Notes under the pieces: generated by a model
Database searches by the model: none
Told to the model about the DNA's origin: nothing
What the model saw: only the letters and a program-made list of their open reading frames with translations
DNA from: Tragulus kanchil
Lineage: Eukaryota > Chordata > Mammalia > Artiodactyla > Tragulidae
Length of the DNA stretch: 64,000 nucleotides
Assembly (NCBI GenBank): GCA_022376925.1
Contig: JAIOJX010000032.1
Span: 204,658,939 to 204,722,938 of the forward strand
Reading direction: 5' to 3'
Translations under genes and position numbers: made by a program
In this document: one piece after another, positions 11,518-23,360 of the stretch
Position numbering within the stretch: the first letter of the stretch is position 1
How the letters are laid out: every line of letters starts with the position of its first letter

Positions 11518-11857
11518 TCTCAGATGAGTAGTCTGAAATGCTCCAGAATGAGACCTGTCTTGGCCAGCAAGTTTACAGCTCTATGCCTTTGCAAATGCTC
11601 TTCCTTCCACATGGACTGCCTTTCCCTGACCTACCCATCTCTCATTCTCATGCCCTCTGCTGTCAAGTTTTCTCCAATTCTTCAGGCTTTTTGCCACCAG
11701 CGGACCTTAGTCATTCCTCAATGTCATTCCATTCTCCTGGAATTCTAATATCTGTTTTTATGCCTAGCCCCAATCCCACACTAGACATTTAGCTACTCAA
11801 GAGCAGGGATTTTTTTTAAACTCAACTTTCCATAGTCATGACTTCAAATACCATCTA
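11518..11857 (+). mobile_element. L2 LINE 3' remnant (second copy, duplication D)
   Basis: Same remnant as 10430-10770; a T-run indel near 11689 shifts the frame relative to copy 1. Confidence 0.55.
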
Positions 11858-12179
11858 TATATTTATGACTCGCCAATTAATACTACCATCTGGACTCTCC
11901 TAAGCCCTGAAGCCGCAGATCCAGATCCAAACATCCTCTGAATATCCCCTCTTCCATGTTCCACAGACCCTAAAATTCAGTGGCTCGCAAACTGAACACG
12001 TTGTCTTTCCCTGAGTTTATTCCCTCGCCCTTCCTGAGTCAGTAAACAGGACCACTCTCCATCCAGTGTCTCAGTCCACATACCTGAGCTTCACCCTTTA
12101 CCCCTTTCCACTCCTACATGCCACCCAATGATTCCACACCCTACATAGTTCTTGAGAACGCACCCACCTCTCTCATCCT

Positions 12180-13350
12180 CATGCCCCTCCTAGCTCAAGC
12201 ACCATCCTCTCTCACCTGATCAATTGCAAAAACTTCTTAACTATTCTCCAATCTTGCCCTCTCCTCCTCAATCACTTTAAGAAAGCCTGATCTTTTTAAG
12301 ATAACCTTTGAGGAATGCCAATATGGTCCTAATAAAATTCTTCCATTTCTCCATAAAGTCCAAGTTCCTCAATATTAAAATGGATTATAAGACCCTTTGT
12401 GACTGGCTTCAGCTTACTTCACTGTTTACAGTTTCTCTCCCCACCCCTACCCACCAACCCCTCCCCAACTCCACACACACACACAATAAATTCCAGCTAT
12501 TTGGAAAGACAGCTTCCCAATGTGCTATATATACTCTCTGTATGGCACAGTGTTACTCACCAAATACTACATAGGCTTGCCTATACTTCTCATGCTGTAG
12601 CAATTAGATGGAGCAGTTCAATTAGTTCTGGCCAATGAGTTAGAAGCAGATGTCATGTGGATACTCCCAGACGGTAACACTGACTCTCCCATGAACTCCC
12701 TCTCCCTCCCCCTGTTCCCACACTCTCTCTTCTTCCTCAGCCATATGTTGAAATGGGGGCATCTTGAGCTGGAAGCATCCTGGATCACTGGGCCATCCCA
12801 TGGAAGACAGTGGCCCTGATCGCACATCTGGCTTCTCTTGAGTGAGAAGCTTTTCTTGTGTTTAGCTCCTTAGAGACTGAGGGGGCTTTGTGGTTTTTTT
12901 TTTTTTTTTTCTGCAGCATAAGGTAGCCTGTCTCCTCCTTTTGCACTTGATCTCTCCTCTGCCTGTAACGATTTTCCCTCCTGCCTCTACAACCACCTCC
13001 ACACTTGGCTGACTCCTGTTTTTCTATCAGGCTTAGCTTAGCTGTCACTGTCTCCTGAGCCTTCAAGTACAGGTCTGGGATTCTTACTAAGACCTTCCTC
13101 AGCACCCTGAGAAATCCTGCTTAGCATTTTGCACTAGATAATAAACTGGCCTTTCATCTGCCTCTTACTCCCCACAGGGTCTGCAAAGCTAGAGTGCATG
13201 TCTGCATTGTTCACAGCTTTCTCCTCAGCACCTGACGAAGGACTGCATGTAGGGGATTTAGCAAATATTATCCCATCGAATAAACTTTGTATTCACGATA
13301 TCTAGCCCCTATCTCAATAAATATTTGTTAAATGAATGAATGCATGATTT
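12180..13350 (+). mobile_element. Fragmented L2 LINE, sense
   Basis: CATAAAGTCCAAGTTCCTCA near 12352, a degenerate middle, then TCAATAAATATTTGTTAAAT with GAATGAATG at 13315-13344 give the L2 order up to its TGAA-type 3' terminus. The interior (12420-13090) is interrupted by unrelated sequence including an (AC)n run near 12472 and a T18 tract near 12894. Confidence 0.5.
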
Positions 13351-13547
13351 TACAATACCTAAAATCTGATGAGCAAAAAACTAAAAAGGTTTAGGTTCTA
13401 CAAAGTAACCCAACATTCCTAAACAGCCTTGAATGATGAAACTACACTCACAAGCAGTTTTAGATACACAAATTAGCATAACCACCCCTCAGCTCTGCCC
13501 TGATACCAAATGTCAACTATTTTATTTTAGTGAGTCTCTTGTCCCTC

Positions 13548-13742
13548 TCCTGGGGCTTCACAAGTGGTACAGTGATAAAGAATTCACCTGCCAATGCAGG
13601 AGATGTGGGTTCAAACCCTGGGTCGGCAAAATCTCCTGGAGAAGGAAATGGCAACCGCTAAAGTGTTCTTGCCTGGGAAATCCCATGGACAGAAAAGACT
13701 GGCAGGCCACAGCCCATGAGGTCGCAAAGAGTCAGACACAAA
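13548..13742 (+). mobile_element. Bov-tA SINE
   Basis: GGGGCTTCACAAGTGGTACA, a diverged head, then CACCTGCCAATGCAGGAGAT, CTCCTGGAGAAGGAAATGGC and GTCGCAAAGAGTCAGACACA. The 3' terminal ACTTAGCAAC is lost or diverged. Confidence 0.9.
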
Positions 13743-14529
13743 GTATACATGCAGGAGGCACAGATCCCTCTTCTCGTGGTAAACTATCAGAAATAAATGA
13801 GGGATTGGAAGGGTAAGAAGTTCCTCCTTTTTAATAATCTATGCTCATCTGGGGAAACGAAATACAGATCTACAACTAGATCCTCACTCTCCTCTTCCCT
13901 CACTTTTTGTTTGTTTAACTTTTTCTCCCCATAACCTACTGAGAGCACAGAAGGACCTGCTCTCATCATTAAAGCAGCAGCTATGTAAACAGGGGATGCA
14001 TCTTAAGCCCATTAAGGCCACAGCGGTCCCACAAAGCCACAGGCACTGCTGTTGAGTCAGGTGTCTGGGAGAGTCAGGGAAGGGGGCTGCGCGGCCCCTC
14101 TCCTGAGCTGTCAGATGCCTGCGGTGACGCTCAGGCCCTTCAGCTTCTCCATTTGTCATTTTCAGCAGAGTCAAGAGCTCAGGTCACTGGGGACTCATGC
14201 AGGCTGCTGCAATTTTCCCCAAGGGTTTTAGTTCAATCTGGGAGAAACCTTGAGAAATCAACAGGGAAGGAGCCATCAATCAGATGCAGTTCAAGGCAGC
14301 AAAGATTTATTGAGCCTGCACATATACGAGTCCCTGGAAGGAATACTAAAGAAGTCTGTGTCCCAGATGGTGCCTTCAAAGATCTGAGCCTCATGAAAAC
14401 AGCCAGAGCTAAGCACATGAGGACCAAAAAAAAAAAGAGGACAATACAAGGTAACACATAATCGAGGCTTTACAAGGATCAAAAGGCTAAGAGCAATGAA
14501 TGTGACCAGGAGACAGACAGGGGGGACCT

Positions 14530-14720
14530 TATTACAGTATCTGATGTTAAGTGCCGGCTCCGGATCAGCTCTTACACACATCAGGGTACCTTAGCTATAC
14601 AGACCCCATGAGACAGGCTCAGAGAAGCCGAATAACTTACCCTGGGTAACAGAGCAGGTGACAGGCAGAACCAAGGCAGAACACCTCAAAGACGGTGTTC
14701 TAGTCCACCTCATATGTACA
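14530..14720 (-). mobile_element. MIR SINE remnant, antisense
   Basis: CATGAGACAGGCTCAGAGAA, GAATAACTTACCCTGGGTAA, CAGAGCAGGTGACAGGCAGA correspond to reverse-complement MIR (CTGAGGCACAGAGAGG.. GTAAGTAACTTGCCC..). A second such fragment lies at 14812-14850. Confidence 0.6.
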
Positions 14721-15639
14721 GGATCACAAAGAGTATTATTTATTAAGATCACACCTCTGAGCTTTTGTTATTTTGCCCCACACTATCTTGAAAAGAAAGG
14801 ACAGTAGCGACACGCGGAAAAACTGAGGCTCAGAGAAGTTAAATGGGCCAGAAGGAAGGAGGAAAACTGGGAAAACCCTAATTGCAATATAATTCAAATT
14901 TATTCAGATTCAGGTATCCTGTGCTTTTTCATTTTCCCCGCCATTGATTTTTATTTAAACCACAAAAATTTTAGAGCTGCAGAAGTGCTATTTCAGGAGT
15001 TGGGCATATTGAGATATTACCTTTTCCTGAAAGACAAGTTGATAAGTGATCTCACTGCTGCAGCTCATAAGTCCTTCCAAAACGAACTTGGCCTTGGGTC
15101 AGGGGATGCATCTTAAGCCCATTAAGGCCACAGCGGTCCCACAAAGCCACAGGCACTGCTGTTGAGTCAGGTGTCTGGGAGAGTCAGGAAGGGGCTGCGT
15201 GCCCTCTCCTGAGCTGTCAGATGCCTGCGGTGACGCTCAGGCCCTTCAGCTTCTCCATTTGTCATTTTCAGCAGAGTCAAGAGCTCAGGTCACTGGGGAC
15301 TCATGCAGGCTGCTGCAATTTTCCCCAAGGGTTTTAGTTCAATCTGGGAGAAACCTTGAGAAATCAACAGGAAGGAGCCATCAATCAGATGCAGTTCAAG
15401 GCAGCAAAGATTTATTGAGCCTGCACATATACGAGTCCCTGGAAGGAATACTAAAGAAGTCTGTGTCCCAGATGGTGCCTTCAAAGATCTGAGCCTCATG
15501 AAAACAGCCAGAGCTAAGCACATGAGGACCAAAAAAAAAAAGAGGACAATACAAGGTAACACATAATCGAGGCTTTACAAGGATCAAAAGGCTAAGAGCA
15601 ATGAATGTGACCAGGAGACAGATAGGGGGGACCTTATTA

Positions 15640-15826
15640 CAGTATCTGATGTTAAGTGCCGGCTCCGGATCAGCTCTTACACACATCAGGGTACCTTAGC
15701 TATACAGACCCCATGAGACAGGCTCAGAGAAGCCGAATAACTTACCCTGGGTAACAGAGCAGGTGACAGGCAGAACCAAGGCAGAACACCTCAAAGACGG
15801 TGTTCTAGTCCACCTCATATGTACAG
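15640..15826 (-). mobile_element. MIR SINE remnant (second copy, duplication E)
   Basis: Same element as 14530-14720. Confidence 0.6.
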
Positions 15827-16359
15827 GATCACAAAGAGTATTATTTATTAAGATCACACCTCTGAGCTTTTGTTATTTTGCCCCACACTATCTTGAAAAG
15901 AAAGGACAGTAGCGACACGCGGAAAAACTGAGGCTCAGAGAAGTTAAATGGGCCAGAAGGAAGGAGGAAAACTGGGAAAACCCTAATTGCAATATAATTC
16001 AAATTTATTCAGATTCAGGTATCCTGTGCTTTTTCATTTTCCCCGGCCATTGATTTTTATTTAAACCACAAAAATTTTAGAGCTGCAGAAGTGCTATTTC
16101 AGGAGTTGGGCATATTGAGATATTACCTTTTCCTGAAAGACAAGTTGATAAGTGATCTCACTGCTGCAGCTCATAAGTCCTTCCAAAACGAACTTGGCCT
16201 TGGGTCAGGGGTCAGGGAGACACTCACCTCCAACCAAGATCACAATCCCCGTCAGCCCTACCCCAGCTGATCGTACCCTGAAACGTCACATGTGAACCTC
16301 CTAAAGCAAGCTTCATGGTATGTACCTTTGCTTTCTTGATGTTTTTCCAATTGCCATCA

Positions 16360-16545
16360 ACATTTGTCAATCATAGCAAACACTCTGCTAGGCAAAGTGC
16401 TAACTCTCTTCCCCACACAAATCCTATTTTATAGACCAGGCAGGTCAGGAAGGTTAAGTTCGTTGCTCCAAGGCATACAGCGAAGTCAGTTGCAGAGCCA
16501 GACTTGCTACCTCCGAGACCAGCATATGTTTTTAACTTCTTCTCA
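16360..16545 (-). mobile_element. MIR SINE, antisense
   Basis: AAACACTCTGCTAGGCAAAG, CTATTTTATAGACCAGGCAG, GGTTAAGTTCGTTGCTCCAA and GTTGCAGAGCCAGACTTGC follow full-length MIR in reverse orientation. Confidence 0.65.
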
Positions 16546-16667
16546 GTGAAAATTCTCGCCTAAGTAGGCAGTAAGGCATTGCTTAACTCATTTTTGAAAA
16601 AGCTTTAAGCCAGCGAGTGTGCATTTTGTTCATACCAAAAATACAAGAGTCGGTGTTTCCCCAACTC

Positions 16668-16860
16668 ACTGACTACATTTGTAACAAGTGACGTAACCTC
16701 TCTGAACGTCTCTGAGCTTCCCATCACTAAAATGTGCATCAGCTTCTGCATCATAGGATCATTATTAGGACTCAATGAGATAATGCTTAATAGAACACCT
16801 AACACCATTCCTGGCATGTTGTAAGCATTCAGTAAGTGATACTCACTAGCCTTGGTGATA
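16668..16860 (+). mobile_element. MIR SINE, sense
   Basis: GTAACAAGTGACGTAACCTC, CATCACTAAAATGTGCATC, ACTCAATGAGATAATGCTTA and CCTGGCATGTTGTAAGCATT match MIR from core to 3' end. It lies about 120 bp from an antisense MIR, an old inverted pair. Confidence 0.7.
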
Positions 16861-17024
16861 TTTATTGCCTACTACTTGCCAGAACTTATGCTGTGTATTA
16901 TAAAATAGAATGTAAATTAAGACCCAACATGTACATGTGGAAAATACATATATGGTCATTCATATATATGACTGGAGTACAAAGAAAAACTTCTCGGTGA
17001 CATAAACCAAATTAGTAACAAGTG

Positions 17025-17126
17025 ATTCTGCAGACAATAAATGCTGGAGAGGGTGCGGAGAAAAGGGAACCCTCTTGCATTGCTGGTGGGAATGTAAATT
17101 GATACAGCCTCTATGGAAGACAGTAT
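17025..17126 (+). mobile_element. Bovine L1 3' region, cut by join F
   Basis: GACAATAAATGCTGGAGAGG through AAATTGATACAGCCTCTATG is the zinc-knuckle part of L1 ORF2. It stops abruptly in front of a 36-base filler. It is the left overlap of the element at 18202-18977. Confidence 0.88.
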
Positions 17127-17531
17127 TTTTGATACTTTTTTTTCTCAAATAAAGGGGGGTCCTTGCAATATAATTCAAATTTATTCAGATTCAGGTATCC
17201 TGTGCTTTTCATTTTCCCGCCATTGATTTTTATTTAAACCACAAAATTTTAGAGCTGCAGAAGTGCTATTTCAGGAGTTGGGCATATTGAGATATTACCT
17301 TTTCCTGAAAGACAAGTTGATAAGTGATCTCACTGCTGCAGCTCATAAGTCCTTCCAAAACGAACTTGGCCTTGGGTCAGGGGTCAGGGAGACACTCACC
17401 TCCAACCAAGATCACAATCCCCGTCAGCCCTACCCCAGCTGATCGTACCCTGAAACGTCACATGTGAACCTCCTAAAGCAAGCTTCATGGTATGTACCTT
17501 TGCTTTCTTGATGTTTTTCCAATTGCCATCA

Positions 17532-17717
17532 ACATTTGTCAATCATAGCAAACACTCTGCTAGGCAAAGTGCTAACTCTCTTCCCCACACAAATCCTATT
17601 TTATAGACCAGGCAGGTCAGGAAGGTTAAGTTCGTTGCTCCAAGGCATACAGCGAAGTCAGTTGCAGAGCCAGACTTGCTACCTCCGAGACCAGCATATG
17701 TTTTTAACTTCTTCTCA
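17532..17717 (-). mobile_element. MIR SINE (second copy, duplication F)
   Basis: Same element as 16360-16545. Confidence 0.65.
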
Positions 17718-17839
17718 GTGAAAATTCTCGCCTAAGTAGGCAGTAAGGCATTGCTTAACTCATTTTTGAAAAAGCTTTAAGCCAGCGAGTGTGCATTTTG
17801 TTCATACCAAAAATACAAGAGTCGGTGTTTCCCCAACTC

Positions 17840-18032
17840 ACTGACTACATTTGTAACAAGTGACGTAACCTCTCTGAACGTCTCTGAGCTTCCCATCACT
17901 AAAATGTGCATCAGCTTCTGCATCATAGGATCATTATTAGGACTCAATGAGATAATGCTTAATAGAACACCTAACACCATTCCTGGCATGTTGTAAGCAT
18001 TCAGTAAGTGATACTCACTAGCCTTGGTGATA
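17840..18032 (+). mobile_element. MIR SINE (second copy, duplication F)
   Basis: Same element as 16668-16860. Confidence 0.7.
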
Positions 18033-18201
18033 TTTATTGCCTACTACTTGCCAGAACTTATGCTGTGTATTATAAAATAGAATGTAAATTAAGACCCAAC
18101 ATGTACATGTGGAAAATACATATATGGTCATTCATATATATGACTGGAGTACAAAGAAAAAACTTCTCGGGTGACATAAACCAAATTAGTAACAAGTGAT
18201 T

Positions 18202-18977
18202 CTGCAGACAATAAATGCTGGAGAGGGTGCGGAGAAAAGGGAACCCTCTTGCATTGCTGGTGGGAATGTAAATTGATACAGCCTCTATGGAAGACAGTAT
18301 GGAGATTCCTTAAAAAACGAAAAATAGAAGCACCCTATGACCCAGCAATCCCACTATTAGGCTTATACCTTGATGAAATCAAAACTGAAAGAAGCACCTG
18401 TACCCCAATGTTCATTGCAGCTCTCTATACAATAGCCAGAACATGGAAGCAACCTAGATGTCCATTGACGAATGAATGGATACAGAAGCTCTGGTACATA
18501 TATACAATGGAATACTACTCAGCTGTTAAAAGAAATGCAGAAGACTCAGTCCTAATGAAGTGTCTGACTCTAGAACCTATCATAAAAAGTGAAGTAAGTC
18601 AAAAAGAGAAAGACAAATACAGTATACTAACACACGTATATGGAATCTAGTAGGATGGTCTTGATAACACACGCAGGGAACTCATGGAAAAACAGACAGA
18701 GCATAGACATAGGGATATTGTGGGGAAGAAATAGGGAGGGGGAGGCATGGAGGGAGTAACATGGAAACCTATACTGTCATGTGTGGAAAAGATAGCTATT
18801 GTCATTGTGCTAAGGGAATAGGTGTGCTTACAATGGCGTGGGGCGATGGTCCGGAGGGGTGGGAAGGGGGGAAGTGGGGGGTAGGGACCAGGGATATGCA
18901 TATGACTGATCTGGGAACATGCGTGTCTGTGAACAACAAAACTCTGTAAAACCTTTAAAATAAAGAATTTTTTAAAA
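18202..18977 (+). mobile_element. 5'-truncated bovine L1 (ORF2 end plus 3' UTR)
   Basis: The open frame 18249-18650 encodes the C-terminal 133 residues of L1 ORF2, starting at the HCWWEC zinc-knuckle remnant and including [14 protein letters not shown] and [11 protein letters not shown]. The 3' UTR follows to AATAAAGAATTTTTTAAAAA. Flanking AAGTGATT at 18194-18201 and 18978-18985 is a probable 8-bp target duplication. The frame is open only because the fragment is young; it is truncated and non-functional. Confidence 0.9.
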
Positions 18978-18985
18978 AAGTGATT

Positions 18986-20570
18986 AGGAGTAGTCCTTTC
19001 ATTTCCTTGCATATTTTTACATTTCCCAAAGTCTTCTGTAAATGACCATGAACAATCACCTTTGTAATCGAAAAAAAGAAAATTGGGGGAACTCCACTGG
19101 AAGCGCAATTCATTCTGGAATGGGAGGAATACTTTATTTCAAGAAAGCAATAAAATCTTAAAATCTTTCAAAGGATGCACTCGCTCCATAGCCTCAAAAG
19201 GAAAGAAGTAGATATTTTGTAGCAAAGATAAGCAAACCCTGCTGACTTCACCAGCAGTGGCTGTCACCCCTGGTTCTCCAAAAAGGACCTCAGGATTCGA
19301 AAGGAAAGACTTTGCAGAGGCTGTCACTCATCTGGAAGTCAGCTGAGGAAGAGAGCCGGCCACTTTCCACACCAGTTGTCCTGAGGCCACGCCCAGCCCT
19401 CCTGCACCCCAGGCACCCTTCCCCATGACAGACATGTCCTTTCAGCCTGGAGACCTCAGACTGATGCAGGTACAACAGCAGCAAGCGGTTTCCCCCTCCC
19501 TCGAAACCGAGGAAGGCAGATCCAGTGGTCAAGCAAGGACCCACCTGGGTCCCTTAGGGAGCAGATTCCATAGATGGAAGCAGTCCAGACAGGGGAAGAG
19601 GGAGAAGTGGAAAAGCAGCACATGGGGAAGGGAACAGAATACCCTCTACTTTCCAAGACTTTTTCATCCAATCCAGACGTGGGGTGGAGTGGAGGGCAAT
19701 GGGTAGTCGCATATTGAAGATAGAAGGGCCTCAGGGAAGTTGAGAGCCTTGCTCTAACCCCACAGCTAGCGTGAGGAGGAAAGCCACCTGTGTGCGCTCA
19801 ACCGTGGGCAGCACCACAGCAAATGTTTCAGTAGTGCCAGTGATGGTGGCAGATGGGAAAGCCGAGCTGATGCAGGGCAGGTTCTCAGCTCGGACCGTGC
19901 GGTGTTGGTTCTCTGACAACAGACCCTTCATTCTTTCAGGCTGTAAGTCAGTCAACAGACAGTCTGTAAGGGATGACTGCGCATCCACTGAGCCAGGAAC
20001 ACTCGCAGCATTTCCAGTTGAGGGGGAAGAGGGAGAAAATATCAAGTGAGTGATCCTTGGGGGAAGAAGGGCAGGGCAAGGAAGACAGGCTTACTGGTCA
20101 AGATGTACCTCGGAGTCTGGGGCTGTAGAGGAAGGGACTGTGCATGATGGGTGGAGGAGGACTAGGGGTTCCCAGGGAATCCAGGTAGGGAGGGAGGAGG
20201 AGGGATAGGAAGGGGCAAACTGAGTGCTGGGGACTCACCCTAGAACACATCCCTCCCTCAAACTTCAGAGAAAGCCACACTGCAAAGAGACAGAACACTG
20301 AGGAGTTTAATTTATTATGGAAAAAGAAGTGAAGAGACCAAGATTTGTATCGGAGTTAAAACACACATGGGCCCAGAAGTGAGAGAGCATGAGACACCCT
20401 GAGAACTGAAAATGGTTCATCCTCAGAGCCCAAGGCCTGAGCTGAGCAGCAGAAGGAAGCGGCTGCTGCAGGCAGGAGGGTAGAGGACCCTGCCTCAGCC
20501 AGCTCAAGGCCACCTGCTCCGCTCCCAGGCACAGTCCCAGTCTCTTTACTCTCTTCTCTGGTTGCTCCAG
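18986..20570. other. Mostly unique, GC-moderate DNA; candidate exon inside
   Basis: No interspersed repeat was recognised. Open frames of 84-104 codons overlap on both strands. The only one with splice-like borders is described separately (19766-20045). Confidence 0.4.
19766..20045 (+). other. Speculative internal exon (280 bp)
   Basis: A pyrimidine-rich tract ending CTCTAACCCCACAG at 19752-19765 looks like a 3' splice site, and GTGAGTG at 20046-20052 is a near-consensus 5' splice site. Between them one forward frame (codons starting at 19768) is open throughout, about 92 residues with four cysteines and no domain I recognise. The length 280 is not a multiple of three. A 104-codon frame is also open on the minus strand over the same bases, which weakens the case. 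It lies in the longest repeat-poor stretch of the window. Chance is a real alternative. Confidence 0.2.
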
Positions 20571-22843
20571 GTGTGAGCACCCACCAGGTGACCCAGAACT
20601 TGCAGAGTCTGCATCAGAGTCAGGTCTATGGCCCTGCTACACAGCCTTCCCCAGGCTTCCCCGCTGGAGGCTGGAATGTGGCAGGACTCGGGCAGCTCTC
20701 TCTGAGACCAGTAACACCTGACTCTTTGCTAATAATGCCCTTTAATGGGCATCAGGAGCCCCCCGAGGGAGGACAGCAAGAATATTCCCCCAGCTGCAGC
20801 AATGCCCCCCCACCATGGACTTCAAGTTCACCCTGTGGTGACACAGCCGGCTCTGGGCAGTGACTAACCTGGGTTTGAGGCGAGTCTTTCCATGATGGGC
20901 AGTGAGGCCTTGGAAAAGCCCACTCCCTCTGTGGGGGGTTTTCTTCCCCATCTGCAGCTGGCTCATTCTGCAGTCATAGATTCCTCTTCCCCATTTTCTA
21001 AAGCCCCTTGAAATCCTGTTCCTGTGGGGAAAGGAGGGCAGCTCCTGCCACCCAGAACCCAGTTCTTCATCACTCTGATCATCTGCCCCGAGTTCCTGCA
21101 TGCCTCCTGCCTCCCAGGGCTGGAGCAACCATGCCTGTCCCTGCTACACTCCCCATCTCTCTGGAGCCCTCCGCCCAGTGGAGCAGGGCACAGACAAGTC
21201 ACAGATGCAAAGCAACATGACATACGCCCTAATGGGGATCAACCCAGGGCCCCGTCAACTTAAAAAACATTCACAACCTGAAAAATGAGAGCTATGTCTT
21301 ATTACGCAGAAATTTGGGGGACTAAAGTCCAGGAGACAGTATCTCAAGTCACCCTGAGAAAACTACTCCGAGGAGAGGAACCAGGTTAGATAGAAGTTTT
21401 GCAACAAAAGGCAGGGGGTCCGAACATCAAAAGATGACTGTTAAAGAAAACTAGATATCCCAAGTTAAGGAATTCAGTGCTTTTCTATGTGTGGGAAGAT
21501 GCAAGAGTCTGAACTCACTGATAACATTCCTTTCATATGAGCCTCAGCTATCTGGGGCCATTTCCGCGTTTTCACATCCTGAGCTTCCTTTCCTCAGAGC
21601 TCAGCATAGGGAGTGGTTGTGGTCTGATTGCTACTAGATAAAAGATGACCATTATATCTACTGCTGTGGGCAAGAATCCCTCAGAAGGAATGGAGTAGTC
21701 CTCAGAGTGTGAGCACCCACCAGGTGCCCCAGAACTTGCAGAGTCTGCATCAGAGTCAGGTCTATGGCCCTGCTACACAGCCTTCCCCAGGCTTCCCCGC
21801 TGGAGGCTGGAATGTGGCAGGACTCGGGCAGCTCTCTGAGACCAGTAACACCTGACTCTTTGCTAATAATGCCCTTTAATGGGCATCAGGAGCCCCCCGA
21901 GGGAGGACAGCAAGAATATTCCCCCAGCTGCAGCAATGCCCCCCCACCATGGACTTCAAGTTCACCCTGTGGTGACACAGCCGGCTCTGGGCAGTGACTA
22001 ACCTGGGTTTGAGGCGAGTCTTTCCATGATGGGCAGTGAGGCCTTGGAAAAGCCCACTCCCTCTGTGGGGGGTTTTCTTCCCCATCTGCAGCTGGCTCAT
22101 TCTGCAGTCATAGATTCCTCTTCCCCATTTTCTAAAGCCCCTTGAAATCCTGTTCCTGTGGGGAAAGGAGGGCAGCTCCTGCCACCCAGAACCCAGTTCT
22201 TCATCACTCTGATCATCTGCCCCGAGTTCCTGCATGCCTCCTGCCTCCCAGGGCTGGAGCAACCATGCCTGTCCCTGCTACACTCCCCATCTCTCTGGAG
22301 CCCTCCGCCCAGTGGAGCAGGGCACAGACAAGTCACAGATGCAAAGCAACATGACATACGCCCTAATGGGGATCAATCCAGGGCCCCGTCAACTTAAAAA
22401 ACATTCACAACCTGAAAAATGAGAGCTATGTCTTATTACGCAGAAATTTGGGGGACTAAAGTCCAGGAGACAGTATCTCAAGTCACCCTGAGAAAACTAC
22501 TCCGAGGAGAGGAACCAGGTTAGATAGAAGTTTTGCAACAAAAGGCAGGGGGTCCGAACATCAAAAGATGACTGTTAAAGAAAACTAGATATCCCAAGTT
22601 AAGGAATTCAGTGCTTTTCTATGTGTGGGAAGATGCAAGAGTCTGAACTCACTGATAACATTCCTTTCATATGAGCCTCAGCTATCTGGGGCCATATCCC
22701 GCGTTTTCACATCCTGAGCTTCCTTTCCTCAGAGCTCAGCATAGGGAGTGGTTGTGGTCTGATTGCTACTAGATAAAAGATGACCATTATATCTACTGCT
22801 GTGGGCAAGAATCCCTCAGAAGGAATGGAGTAGTCCTCAGAGT
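20571..22843 (+). repeat. Tandem duplication G (probable assembly artefact)
   Basis: Copy 1 is 20571-21706 and copy 2 is 21707-22843, directly abutting, offset 1136 bp. Small differences include a dinucleotide loss (CTCTCT/CTCT near 20700/21833) and a C/T substitution near 21242/22377. Copy 2 leads straight into the BovB element at 22844. Confidence 0.92.
20571..22843. other. Unique DNA in two copies (duplication G), no gene recognised
   Basis: GC-richer first half (20600-21250) with overlapping open frames on both strands up to 128 codons. None has a recognisable domain, and the same frames recur in copy 2. Confidence 0.4.
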
Positions 22844-23029
22844 CAACAAAAGAGTCAGAAATGCAGTACTTGGGTGTAATCTCAAAAAAGACAGAATGAT
22901 CTCAGTTTGTTTCCAAGGCAAACCATTCAACATCACAATAATCCAAGTCTATGCCCTAACCACTAATGCCTAAGAAGCTGAAGTTGATTATACGAAAACC
23001 TACAACAGCTTGTAGAACTAACACCAGAA

Positions 23030-23360
23030 AACAATGTCCGTTTCATCATAGGAGATTGGAATGCAAATGTAGGAAGTCAGGAGATATCAGGAATAACAGG
23101 CAAGTTTGGCCCTGGAGTACAAAATGCAGAAGGGCAAAGGCTAACAGAGTTCCTTCAAGGGAACACGCTGGTCATAGCAAACGACCAACAACCCAAGACA
23201 CAACTCTACACATGGACATCACCAGATAGTCAATACTGGTATCAGATTGAGTATGTTCTTTGCAACCAGTGTTGGAGAAGCTCTATACAGCCAGCAAGAA
23301 CAGGACCTGGATCTATCTGTGGCTCAGATCATCAGATCGTTTATTGCAAATTTCAGGCTT
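23030..23360 (+). pseudogene. BovB endonuclease domain remnant
   Basis: In one forward frame the sequence reads GDWNANVGSQ near 23053 (the D-x-N metal/DNA-binding motif of AP-like endonucleases). It continues through TWTSPDS near 23212 and ends with GSDHQ near 23329 (the conserved SDH catalytic motif). A stop follows within 40 codons. These motifs identify the family; the domain is decayed. Confidence 0.85.

Larger units (their letters stand above)
9744..11914 (+). repeat. Tandem duplication D (probable assembly artefact)
   Basis: Copy 1 is 9744-10826 and copy 2 is 10834-11914, offset about 1089 bp, with a 7-base filler. It overlaps the end of C copy 2, so the BovB 3' segment appears three times (8692, 9775 and 10851 onward). 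The first 150 bases of copy 2 hold several point differences; the rest is almost identical. Confidence 0.92.
13991..16206 (+). repeat. Tandem duplication E (probable assembly artefact)
   Basis: Copy 1 is 13991-15100 and copy 2 is 15101-16206, directly abutting, offset 1110 bp. Near the start of copy 2 several homopolymers are shorter than in copy 1 (for example the G and C runs around 14082-14098 against 15187-15203, and GGG/GG near 14264/15370). Confidence 0.92.
15987..18300 (+). repeat. Tandem duplication F (probable assembly artefact)
   Basis: Copy 1 is 15987-17126 and copy 2 is 17163-18300, offset about 1175 bp, with a 36-base low-complexity filler. It overlaps the end of E copy 2. Copy 1 stops inside an L1 3' end; copy 2 runs through it, so only the L1 after copy 2 is contiguous. 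Confidence 0.92.

Noticed and set aside
20742..22262. 128-codon minus-strand frame present twice with identical protein
   Set aside because: Identity comes from duplication G, not from selection. There is no domain or start context, and the plus strand is also open.
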